Of a DNA stretch of 64,000 bases, positions 20,532 to 28,018 are shown one piece after another (position 1 is the first letter of the stretch; every line of letters starts with the position of its first letter). The stretch is from assembly GCF_018342065.1 (NCBI RefSeq), contig NZ_JAFDOE010000003.1, positions 372,001 to 436,000 of the forward strand. Reading direction: 5' to 3'. The position numbers and the translations under genes were made by a program. Origin of the DNA: Citrobacter sp. FP75 (GTDB lineage: Bacteria > Pseudomonadota > Gammaproteobacteria > Enterobacterales > Enterobacteriaceae). The notes beneath the pieces are model-generated. The model did not search any database, was not told the origin of the DNA, and saw only the letters and a list, made by a program, of their open reading frames with translations.

Positions 20532-20938
20532 TTTTATGCAATCCGTGTTTTTACTTATCCAATAACTAATTAATTGTTGAAACTATATTTTTTTTGAAGT
20601 GTATCACATCACGGCATTCTATCAGTATCAACATAGAGCGGGAAGCATAATGTGATATTTAAAATGCCAAGCCTGGATTGCAGTTATGGACTCTTGGGGG
20701 TCTCAAAAAATATCCAGAATAACAGGTTATCACGGCATATTATTATATGATAAATAATATACTGCGATATTATTTGTTATTTATTTATCCCCGAATGTGA
20801 TGACCATGGATTACTACATACCAGCCTCTTCAACATTTCCTGAACAGTACGGCTTATCTGCTTTTTCTCGTGCTTGCTGGCATCTGTGTTGATCGCTGGA
20901 GTAATTCCCCGTTACTTCCCCGTTCAGAAAGCAGGCAT
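20532..20938. other. Intergenic stretch upstream of HtrL-like gene
   Basis: About 400 AT-rich bases probably carrying the HtrL-like gene promoter on the minus strand. The only open frame noted is a 28-codon ATG frame at 20806-20892 without a clear ribosome site, which is not called. No other structure is recognised. Confidence 0.4.
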
Positions 20939-20970
20939 AAAAAAACCAACCGTAGAAGGTTGGTTTTTTT
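20939..20970. terminator. Strong bidirectional terminator beside the distal att site
   Basis: AACCAACC (20944-20951) pairs with GGTTGGTT (20958-20965), flanked by a run of A on one side and T on the other. Read on the minus strand it directly follows a copy of the proL 3' end, so it is a good candidate for the ancestral proL terminator left on the far side of the inserted element. Confidence 0.75.
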
Positions 20971-20988
20971 GGCACGAGAGGGTATGAA
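20971..20988. other. Candidate distal attachment site (degenerate proL 3' copy)
   Basis: GGCACGAGAGG followed by GTATGAA matches the complement of the proL T-arm/acceptor segment at 29472-29489 in 16 of 18 positions, the first 11 being identical. The GACCA end of the tRNA is not preserved here, so the copy has decayed or the true crossover point differs. It marks the distal end of an approximately 8.5-kb insertion. Confidence 0.55.
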
Positions 20989-21041
20989 TTTGGTGTTTAT
21001 TTCTTTGTTTTATATGGTTTTTAATAATTATATTATCAATA

Positions 21042-21134
21042 TTTAGTCCCAAATCTAGTCCCAAAAAATTACATGTAAGCAGTCATAACCGATATCAGCA
21101 AGTATTAAAAAATACGTAAATTCATTGAGCGTAT
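21042..21134. repeat. Diverged direct repeat, distal copy
   Basis: This stretch aligns with 29323-29420 in the same orientation at roughly three quarters identity. Shared blocks include TAGTCCCAAATCTAGTCC, GTCATAACCGATA and ATTAAAAAA. It contains two CTAGTCCC-type octamers (21043-21050 and 21055-21062) and a 5-bp hairpin, ATACG…CGTAT (21112-21116 with 21130-21134). The hairpin corresponds in position to the CCCGCA…TGCGGG terminator of the proximal copy although its bases differ. Confidence 0.75.
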
Positions 21135-21161
21135 AGACATGAGATATTTTTAAAGTAACTG

Positions 21162-21238
21162 CATCAGCCATCAGCCATCAGCCATCAGCCATCAGCCATC
21201 AGCCATCAGCCATCAGCCATCAGCCATCAGCCATCAGC
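21162..21238. repeat. Heptanucleotide tandem repeat, 11 copies of CATCAGC
   Basis: Eleven perfect head-to-tail copies of a 7-bp unit, 77 bases in all, with no open frame running usefully through it. It lies just inside the distal end of the satellite, between the diverged direct repeat and the membrane-protein gene. Such arrays vary in copy number by slippage. Confidence 0.97.
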
Positions 21239-21713
21239 AACGACCATTAACGGTGCTTCGCAAATCGTGTGGTTAAGAGCGTGGTCACTTAAAATTTATA
21301 ATCATTTTCTTCTCAATATTTAAATGCGGAATTTTAGCCATCTAATGAAACTTAATTTCCCAAACTTAAAATCGCATCAGATATGATTATTCACTTAGAA
21401 CAGGTGCATGATTTACATAACTTCTACTCAGTGCATCTAACGTAACAACCTGATGTTAAATATTCGAATCAAAAGGTCTGTTCGTACAACAATCTGCTCT
21501 TTTTTGCAATAGTTATCGGGATTTTCATCGTAACATATTGGAACTATTCATTTTATAACTCTTGTTTTGTGCGAAAATTAACCGCTTATTAAATGTTTAA
21601 TATTTTTTTTAAGTTTTTTATAAAAATGCCGCCCTAATTTTATTAGTGGTGGGTTATTTTTCAAACCCATTGACTTATAGATATGTAATAAGGATTATAT
21701 AACTGGAGTTGTT
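21239..21713. other. AT-rich upstream region of the 443-residue gene
   Basis: About 475 bases without a convincing gene. Just before the gene there is a TGGGTT…AACCCA inverted repeat (about 21651-21670), a -35-like TTGACT overlapping its right side, AT-rich -10 candidates and a GGAG ribosome site eight bases before ATG 21714. The inverted repeat could be an operator, which is only inference. Confidence 0.45.
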
Positions 21714-23045
21714 ATGAATGTGGCAAGGTTTGTATTAGTGTTATCAATGTTAATGATAGCAACATCTTCATTTTCCATTAATAACCAAATAGTTGGAGTG
21801 CTTTTTTCAATAATATCATTTATTATCTGTTTTTCAAAAAAAACAGTTAAGCGATATAAAAATAGGAGTGAGATTTTTAATATAATTGAAAATCATGTAG
21901 AGATTCAAAAAAAAGAAGAATCTCTCTATATAGATCAATATTTAATTAATGGTTTCATTATTGATAAAACTAACGAAGAAATCACATTTGTTAAAATAGA
22001 ACAAGATAAAAATAATATTTCTTTAAAAAAATATATGTTTTATGATATTCTAAATATAGAGCTAATAGTTGATGAAGTTGTTACGATAAAAAATCAGCCA
22101 GGATCATCAATAGGGGGGGTAATTGTTGGAGGAATATTAGCTGGAGGGATTGGTGCTATCATCGGAGCATCTGTCAATCAGAAAACTACGCAAGTAAAAA
22201 ATATTAATGAAATAAAAATTAGAATTGCAATAAATGATGTACATACCCCATTTATTGATATGTGTTTGTTTAAGAAAACAAAATCAAATATATCAGACTC
22301 TATACTAAAAGACATCGATACGGCATATTTTAAATTAAAGTTGGTGCTGGTAACTTCTGATACTAAAAAAGATAGCATGCAAAAGAAAGAAATTGATAAT
22401 GTGAAAATATATAATGAATCGAAAGATGAAAGCGGTTTTATAGCAAATAACTTCGTGATATTTTTTGTTTCTATCATCTTATGCTGTTTTTTCTATATGA
22501 CAGTTATAAATAAGGGGGGTAGTGATAATGATATTAATGTCCAACGGCAAGACGGCGACGGAGGTGTAATACTTCCACAAGAAGCATGCTATTATCTTAG
22601 GGAACTTTCATTTATTAACCCACCATCGGAATACAAACCTTCAACTAAATATTCAGATGACTACATGTGTGGTACAGTGTATTATGAAATAATGTCAAAA
22701 AAAGGAAAAAACAATAACATAGCATATTATGTTAGTGGTGAATTAAATAGCGTAAATAAAATGATGGTTATGGTTAACATAAACAATTCAGAGCGAGGAA
22801 TACTCAATGAGTCGATGAAATTATATAGAAATGCAGCAAGTGAGTTATTAAAAAAGGCCATTAAAAACAAATCAATTGATTCGATCTTGTCAAAAATAAA
22901 CGATGATAAAGAAGGAGAATGGATTGTAAATGGATGGAATGTGTCATCAACGAAAGAGATATGGAGTACCGGGAGAGGGTATGAGTACAGATTTACAATA
23001 CAAAAAATATCATTTCCAATATCCAACTCTGACGTGCCAAATTAG
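21714..23045 (+). CDS. Unrecognised membrane protein with glycine-zipper insert (satellite cargo)
   Basis: 443 residues, AT-rich codons. Two N-terminal hydrophobic segments (about 5-21 and 24-41), then a probable cytosolic beta-rich domain (about 70-215) interrupted at 130-152 by a glycine zipper (GGVIVGGILAGGIGAIIGA). A third membrane span (about 246-265) leads to a C-terminal domain with two cysteines (292 and 319), possibly periplasmic. The middle domain recalls uncharacterised PH-like bacterial domains that carry the same glycine-rich insertion, an impression not tested here. It is transcribed opposite to the replication genes, at the end of the element where satellites often keep cargo. 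Function unknown; a phage-defence or membrane-active role is speculation. Confidence 0.8.
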   Translation: MNVARFVLVLSMLMIATSSFSINNQIVGVLFSIISFIICFSKKTVKRYKNRSEIFNIIENHVEIQKKEESLYIDQYLINGFIIDKTNEEITFVKIEQDKNNISLKKYMFYDILNIELIVDEVVTIKNQPGSSIGGVIVGGILAGGIGAIIGASVNQKTTQVKNINEIKIRIAINDVHTPFIDMCLFKKTKSNISDSILKDIDTAYFKLKLVLVTSDTKKDSMQKKEIDNVKIYNESKDESGFIANNFVIFFVSIILCCFFYMTVINKGGSDNDINVQRQDGDGGVILPQEACYYLRELSFINPPSEYKPSTKYSDDYMCGTVYYEIMSKKGKNNNIAYYVSGELNSVNKMMVMVNINNSERGILNESMKLYRNAASELLKKAIKNKSIDSILSKINDDKEGEWIVNGWNVSSTKEIWSTGRGYEYRFTIQKISFPISNSDVPN

Positions 23046-23202
23046 CATGTAATTTAAGCCGTTAATAGTGAGGCAATGTATAAGACGTAGTATTTGTAGA
23101 ATACTACCCTGATTACTGTTTTTACATTCTAATTTTCCCAAGAATAGAAGTTTATATTTTTAGGATGATAGAATAATAAAATATAATCTGAAGGATATTA
23201 TA

Positions 23203-23286
23203 GTGCAAGTATGTGCATTAATTTTTAATTTAGTTCCATTGTTGCTATGTACAATCATTTATGTAAGGTACTTACTGAATAAGTAA
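23203..23286 (+). CDS. Possible 27-residue hydrophobic peptide
   Basis: GTG start preceded by GAAGGA at a usable distance; the product is a short peptide with a hydrophobic centre (CALIFNLVPLLLCTIIYV) and a basic C-terminal end (RYLLNK). A plus-strand terminator follows 13 bases after the stop. Size and layout resemble small membrane peptides and type I toxins, but no antisense RNA or homologue can be shown from sequence alone. It may be chance. Confidence 0.3.
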   Translation: MQVCALIFNLVPLLLCTIIYVRYLLNK

Positions 23287-23295
23287 CCTTGTAAG

Positions 23296-23340
23296 AGAGG
23301 GCGCAGAGCCGTGGTTGTAAAGATACTCTGGCCCTTTTCT
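23296..23340 (+). terminator. Terminator-like hairpin after cargo gene/27-codon frame
   Basis: GGGCGCAGAG (23299-23308) pairs with CTCTGGCCC (23326-23334) with one unpaired base, followed by TTTTCTT. The T-run is on the plus strand, so it would end transcription coming from the cargo gene side. Confidence 0.6.
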
Positions 23341-23595
23341 TGGCAACAGTTAGTTTTGGGGATGAATAAGTTGATATTTGCCTTTGGAACTGTGTAGTTC
23401 AGTCTGTTAAATTAGTTCATATGTTTATTGACTGCATTGGTAGTATTGTTAATGAACCAAATTTGCATGTTATAAGTTGGTTCGTTCTCACTCCTTATTA
23501 TCTCAATGCAACCTTGTTGTATCAGTATAACTTATTGAAAATAAAGCTATCATGAATAATGAACATAGTGAACTAACTGAGCCGACATACTTTTA

Positions 23596-26325
23596 TTAAA
23601 TATAATCTTCCGGTAAGTGTTGGATTACGTATACATTTAATTGACGTCCATCAATACGAGGTGACTTACGCTGATATCCTCTTCCACTGGAAGGCGGCGT
23701 TAACATTCCTACTTTTTTAAGAACTTCTGCAAACGTTCTTGAGTTAAATCCTTTTGCCATCTCTTTTTCAAATGTCGCAGGAAAAGTGTAAAAAAGCGTT
23801 GGGTCAGTATCATTAATGCCTTTTTTTCTGTATCCAGCAAGATTGTTAATCGGCATATCTCTTGGATCATAGGGGATGGTTGCAAAACGACTTAAGCCAT
23901 AAGCATTAAGAAACTCACTGCATTGTCCTATTATTTGCTGATATTCCTTATTGCCTGTTCCAAATTCTTTTAGCCAAGAGTCATAGCTATGCTGTATAGC
24001 GTCTTGACATATTTGCATATTCCAACCAGTAATAAATTCACTTAAAATCAATGCAGCTTCAAGAATGGCGAACCTTGAACCTACGCGGTGTACCTGTTCG
24101 CCATAATCAACGGGAATAAAATTACGCCAACGAATTTCGCATTGACGTATTATATCAACTGCATAAGATTGATTATCAGCAAGCCATTTTATCCATTCAC
24201 GGCCTGCTGTGCCATGATTGTGTTGGTATGCATTTTTTAAGGCATCAGCATGTTGCTTACCATTCTGGTGTTCATGAAAATTTACGGCTTTACTTAGCGG
24301 TATATTTAGTAATCTTACTAACTGTCCTGCTTTAGTTTTGCGTCCTGTAGCAGAAATAAACGTTTCGAGATCTATCTCTCCGGTACTGATTGCTACCGTG
24401 CGCCAACGTTTTAAATCACGGTTACCACCTTCCTTCGCTCCTTGTAATTTCCCTACACCATTAAATAATGAATATGCTGATTGTGATACACTGACCGGAT
24501 CTGCTCCTTGTCCTACCTCATCTAGTGGCATCAATGCGTCATTGTGAGAGGCTGCTTCATTTGCTAATCCTAAAGCGGTTCCATACCATGTCAGGCGTAA
24601 TAAGTCAGGATTTCCGTATAAGCTGCTTGCTACATTTGCTGTAGTTGTTTTACCTGCGCTGGATTGTTCATAAAAATGAATCCCAAAACCATCAGCGCCT
24701 GATAAAGCAATTAAAGGGGCTGATAGAGCAGCCGCTATAGCTGTCATCATAGAGAAATTACCATAGGCTAGTCGTGCAATGTTCTCTTGCCAACTTTTTG
24801 TTGTTCCCTTAATTGTATATCCGGCTGCGGCTGAACTTCTGCCACTGAATAATACAGGCTTTTCTGGTGTTCCAATGATCTCTCCATCTGGCATGATATA
24901 TGCGCCATTTTGCCAGCCTGTTGTATGTGAGATGGCCCATAATTCTTGTGTGCCGCTGCGCTGTAGCCAATCTGCAAGGATTGCTCGTAAGTGGCTCTTC
25001 GTTGTTATATTTACCCCACCAGCTTTAAGAGTTCGCCATCCTTCGCGTTCACCAACATCTGCCAGAGGCATCGCAAAGGTGGTTAGTGATGCGGCACCAA
25101 AAGCGTGCCAACGAAGAATCAGATACTGATCTTTGTCATCTCGCCCAGTCCCAATTATTTCAATAGGGGATGAAAGCCAGTTTTCATTATTGATCACCTC
25201 GCCTGTTTCTTTCTCTACTTTCGGTGTAACCCAAAAAACACCATCTTTACGGTTTTCTATATGCGCTTTTAGCGGATCATTAGATGAAGAATTTTTCATT
25301 TCAACTTCGGTATAGGATATGTTTTTTTGTGCATTTTTTTCTGGCTGGTATGTGGACTCGTTAAATACTGTAGTAGCGATTTCGATCCCAAATTGCTGAT
25401 GGAAATCGTTCCAGTCCATTTTACTATTCCCTGGTGGTAGAGCTATCCATCCACGTGTTGATAATGCTGCTTTTTCTGCGGCATTTTTTCCAGTGTTTTG
25501 ATGTCCTTCTTGCTGATCATTATCCGCAGCAATGATGATCCTTGCGTTTGGATATTTATGGCTCATTATTTGTGCCACGTGGATCAGATTTCCTGCATCA
25601 ATAGCCGCTATGGTCAGCGCCTCCGGGTGCATAAGATAAACGGAGAGGGCTGTTGCTAACCCTTCAGCTATAATAATAATATCTGTAGTTTCAGGTTTGT
25701 TTACTGCATGGAATGCTCCCCGTTTTGCAGAACCAGATAGCAAACGCTTGTCGCCATTGATAGTGATTATTTGGGCTGCTACCACTACATCAGAATCATT
25801 AACTAATGAAAGTAATAGGGAACCATCAGACATAATAGGATAATTAAACCCAACAAGACCCTTTGATTTCAGATAGTCTGATTCTCCAGCTAACGCCTTT
25901 TTGCTCATATCATGATAGCGATGAATAAACTCTTTACGTCGTTGTTTTATGTCATCAATTTTTCTCTTTTGATATGCTTCCTTACGCTGAAAGCATTCCA
26001 TCTCTTGTTTTTTCTTTTGGCTGGTGGATAGAGGGAATTGACAATCAATATTTAATACACTAGCAACCGCCATAGCAGCCTGTGCTGTTTCCATTTTAAG
26101 TGTCTTTTTAACCAAATCTAATCCATCACCAGCCCCGCACTGATTGCAGATATGTGAACCTCGCCCATCATCATCAAAACGGAATCGATCATGCCCTCCA
26201 CATGCGGGGCATGCTACTTGTGCACGAGGAGAACGTGGAACATTAATATTCAATCCCGCAAGAATAAAAGGCCATTGACCTGCTGCGGCAGTAGTTACCA
26301 TACGAATGATATCTATATTTCTCAT
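23596..26325 (-). CDS. Satellite replication primase–helicase (Toprim + DUF927-like)
   Basis: 909 residues from ATG 26325, four residues inside a TTG-initiated frame; GGGAGG just upstream fits the ATG. Order of domains: zinc ribbon with Cys39, Cys42, Cys60 and Cys63 (CPACGG…CNQCG); a Toprim region near 210-275 (IIIAEGLATALSVYL and ARIIIAADND); then a DUF927-type ATPase with a P-loop-like SSAGKTT near residue 555 and a following acidic LMPLDEVGQG. This matches P4 alpha-like proteins that prime and unwind the element's own origin. It begins in ATGA overlap with the 120-residue gene, so the two are translationally coupled. Confidence 0.88.
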   Translation of the reverse strand: MRNIDIIRMVTTAAAGQWPFILAGLNINVPRSPRAQVACPACGGHDRFRFDDDGRGSHICNQCGAGDGLDLVKKTLKMETAQAAMAVASVLNIDCQFPLSTSQKKKQEMECFQRKEAYQKRKIDDIKQRRKEFIHRYHDMSKKALAGESDYLKSKGLVGFNYPIMSDGSLLLSLVNDSDVVVAAQIITINGDKRLLSGSAKRGAFHAVNKPETTDIIIIAEGLATALSVYLMHPEALTIAAIDAGNLIHVAQIMSHKYPNARIIIAADNDQQEGHQNTGKNAAEKAALSTRGWIALPPGNSKMDWNDFHQQFGIEIATTVFNESTYQPEKNAQKNISYTEVEMKNSSSNDPLKAHIENRKDGVFWVTPKVEKETGEVINNENWLSSPIEIIGTGRDDKDQYLILRWHAFGAASLTTFAMPLADVGEREGWRTLKAGGVNITTKSHLRAILADWLQRSGTQELWAISHTTGWQNGAYIMPDGEIIGTPEKPVLFSGRSSAAAGYTIKGTTKSWQENIARLAYGNFSMMTAIAAALSAPLIALSGADGFGIHFYEQSSAGKTTTANVASSLYGNPDLLRLTWYGTALGLANEAASHNDALMPLDEVGQGADPVSVSQSAYSLFNGVGKLQGAKEGGNRDLKRWRTVAISTGEIDLETFISATGRKTKAGQLVRLLNIPLSKAVNFHEHQNGKQHADALKNAYQHNHGTAGREWIKWLADNQSYAVDIIRQCEIRWRNFIPVDYGEQVHRVGSRFAILEAALILSEFITGWNMQICQDAIQHSYDSWLKEFGTGNKEYQQIIGQCSEFLNAYGLSRFATIPYDPRDMPINNLAGYRKKGINDTDPTLFYTFPATFEKEMAKGFNSRTFAEVLKKVGMLTPPSSGRGYQRKSPRIDGRQLNVYVIQHLPEDYI

Positions 26326-26684
26326 ATTTCCTCCCAAAATTCCATCCAGTCTTCTGATAGTTTTGATAATGCAATATTTCGTTCTTTGTATTCGATATCT
26401 TCGCTTATTAATCTACGGTCTATACCATGTAGATATGAGAGATGACTAAGCTGTTTTAGGTTTATATGTTTTCTGATGTTATAATTAATATTATTTTCTT
26501 TGGCCCACTCTTTTTCTGTCTTTCCATTTAAGACGTGTTTTGCAATCATTTTATTTTCGTTGGCATAATGGTATGAATGTGTTTCCTTACCTACCTGCAA
26601 CCTACTTTCCTGTAGTGATTTACGCATCAGTTCATTGTTTTTTCTAAGTTCTAATAACAATTGACTTTTCATGTTTGAAGTCAT
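26322..26684 (-). CDS. Hypothetical protein upstream of primase
   Basis: 120 residues, no recognised domain. Highly charged and helical, with a probable helix-rich N-terminus (LLLELRKNNELMRKSLQES) and a segment that could be a helix-turn-helix (NGKTEKEWAKENNINYNIRKHI). An AGAGG ribosome site lies eight bases before ATG 26684, and its stop overlaps the primase start. Position suggests a role in regulation or replication of the element; function unknown. Confidence 0.75.
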   Translation of the reverse strand: MTSNMKSQLLLELRKNNELMRKSLQESRLQVGKETHSYHYANENKMIAKHVLNGKTEKEWAKENNINYNIRKHINLKQLSHLSYLHGIDRRLISEDIEYKERNIALSKLSEDWMEFWEEI

Positions 26685-26740
26685 GATTATACCTCTTTAA
26701 TTATATTTTATAGGTGGGTTTGAACTCTGGAAATTATATT

Positions 26741-26956
26741 TTATCTTTTGGTTTTGTTTTTTCTTGATTCTGATACTCTCTGCTCTAACCATAATAAAAC
26801 TTCATCTTCGAACCACCCGATACGGCGCAGTCCAATACGGAACCCACAAGGAAATTCGCCAGCATTAATCATTTCCTGAAGTGAGCTATCTGATTTTAAA
26901 CGAAGTATATTTTTAACTTCCGGTTTAAGCAAAATTTTACATGTTGGGTTGTTCAT
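26741..26956 (-). CDS. AlpA-like DNA-binding protein (second copy)
   Basis: 71 residues. It has the AlpA/MerR-like winged-helix pattern: a basic-hydrophobic core, FPCGFRIGLRRIGWFEDEVLLWLEQR, typical of the wing plus following helix. A GGAG box before ATG lies in the end of the preceding AlpA-like gene (one base between the genes). The helix-turn-helix part (LKSDSSLQEMINAGEFP) fits the family. Likely a transcription or excision regulator of the element. Confidence 0.78.
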   Translation of the reverse strand: MNNPTCKILLKPEVKNILRLKSDSSLQEMINAGEFPCGFRIGLRRIGWFEDEVLLWLEQRVSESRKNKTKR

Positions 26957-26957
26957 T

Positions 26958-27152
26958 TTATTTTCTCCTGTTCCATTTTCTAATTAAATTTGCATCAAAG
27001 ACGGTTACCCCTTTCGAAAGTTTGTAGGGCTTAGGAAAACTAGCGGTTTTGGCATAGCGCCATACAGTGCTTACATGCACACCGAGATACAGTGCTACAT
27101 GCTTTGCACGGACATTGCCACTAAGCGGGAAAAAATAATGCCCTGATTTCAT
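26958..27152 (-). CDS. AlpA-like regulator
   Basis: 64 residues with an AlpA-type helix-turn-helix: VRAKHVALYLGVHVSTVWRY, then FPKPYKLSKGVTVFDANLIRKW. AlpA proteins activate integrase/excision or replication genes in P4-like elements and phage-inducible islands. First gene after a 97-base gap from the 155-residue gene, so probably the start of the alpA–primase operon. Paired with a second AlpA-like gene directly downstream. Confidence 0.85.
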   Translation of the reverse strand: MKSGHYFFPLSGNVRAKHVALYLGVHVSTVWRYAKTASFPKPYKLSKGVTVFDANLIRKWNRRK

Positions 27153-27249
27153 ACGATTACCTGCTATTGGTTGCTATCGATAATCGTAGTTTAAGCAGTT
27201 GGATTATTTTATGGAGGGAGAAATGGAAAACTCCGTGGAGTTATGAAGT

Positions 27250-27717
27250 TTACCTCTGTATTTCACCTTTCCTAAGCCAATCTATAAGCGTTTTATCATC
27301 AATATTATCAGGTAGTTGTATGCCTTTTTTGCTTAGCTTTTGGCGGAAATTGGTCATGGTGATTTTTGATAACTCATTATTTTCAAATCCAATATTATTT
27401 AACAGTTGAACAATAAAAAAGCATTGTTTGGCAGTTGTTTTTGTTGTTACTAGTGAAATAACGGTTGTGTCATTGGGGATATCATCTTGTGTAATCATTG
27501 TGATTAATTTAATTAATTTTTCTTTGGTGATAACCATTTTATTAAAATCTAAAGCATCATTGATTGCATTTAAATGAGTGCCTACCTCATCACCTCGGCA
27601 TTGTCCATTTCGCTGACAAAAGTCACAATAATATTTTACGGGGAGTGGTTTGAAATCAAAATTTGAAAAGTAGGGTTTTATTGGCAGTATAGGCGAAAGA
27701 TCATCAATGTCAGTCAC
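27250..27717 (-). CDS. Hypothetical protein with CDFCQRNGQC motif
   Basis: 155 residues, GTG start at 27717 with GGAAGG at good spacing. Near residues 30-40 it has CDFCQRNGQC, three cysteines that could bind metal. The rest is predicted alpha-helical with a conserved-looking C-terminus (MTNFRQKLSKKGIQLPDNID). No family recognised. Lies between integrase and alpA on the same strand, 12 bases after the 89-residue gene. Confidence 0.7.
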   Translation of the reverse strand: MTDIDDLSPILPIKPYFSNFDFKPLPVKYYCDFCQRNGQCRGDEVGTHLNAINDALDFNKMVITKEKLIKLITMITQDDIPNDTTVISLVTTKTTAKQCFFIVQLLNNIGFENNELSKITMTNFRQKLSKKGIQLPDNIDDKTLIDWLRKGEIQR

Positions 27718-27729
27718 TAATGCCTTCCA

Positions 27730-27999
27730 TCAGTAATAATCAGGAATCACGAGTGAATTTACAAGTCTTTCATTTTTAGACTGTTTAACAAACTCCGTAT
27801 ATTCTGCTTTATACTTATATAAAAAATCTTTCCAATAATCATCCCAATAAAAGCAAAGTGTTATTTTTTCTTCGCTCCATAATTGTTCCAATGTAGATAA
27901 TGTCAATTTGGATTTAGTATGATTATGAATTTCATTTAGTGCATCCTTAACTGTATAAATGTCACAGGCAAGATTATATTTTTTCTCATTCTCTATCAT
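27730..27999 (-). CDS. Hypothetical protein next to integrase
   Basis: 89 residues, ATG 27999 with GGAG eight bases upstream. Acidic and aromatic-rich (LCFYWDDYWKDFLYKYKAEY). No recognised domain. Begins 19 bases after the integrase stop, so it may be co-transcribed with it. Small genes at this place in satellites are sometimes excision or anti-phage factors; nothing in the sequence decides this. Confidence 0.65.
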   Translation of the reverse strand: MIENEKKYNLACDIYTVKDALNEIHNHTKSKLTLSTLEQLWSEEKITLCFYWDDYWKDFLYKYKAEYTEFVKQSKNERLVNSLVIPDYY

Positions 28000-28018
28000 G
28001 GTAAAACTCCATAATGAA

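Larger units (their letters stand above)
23046..23595. other. Non-coding region between cargo gene and primase, possible replication origin
   Basis: 550 bases between convergent genes. It contains a 27-codon hydrophobic open frame (23203-23286), a terminator-like hairpin (23296-23340) and, in the 200 bases nearest the primase 3' end, five TGAAC/GTTCA pentamers (at 23397, 23415, 23453, 23560 and 23569). P4-type satellites carry primase-recognised repeats in their origin, so an origin here is plausible but unproven. Confidence 0.4.

Noticed and set aside
20806..20892. 28-codon frame near the distal att site
   Set aside because: No clear ribosome site, no recognisable motif, and length within chance for the region.
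21162..21238. CRISPR array
   Set aside because: The 7-bp units are contiguous without spacers and there are no cas genes, so it is a simple tandem repeat.
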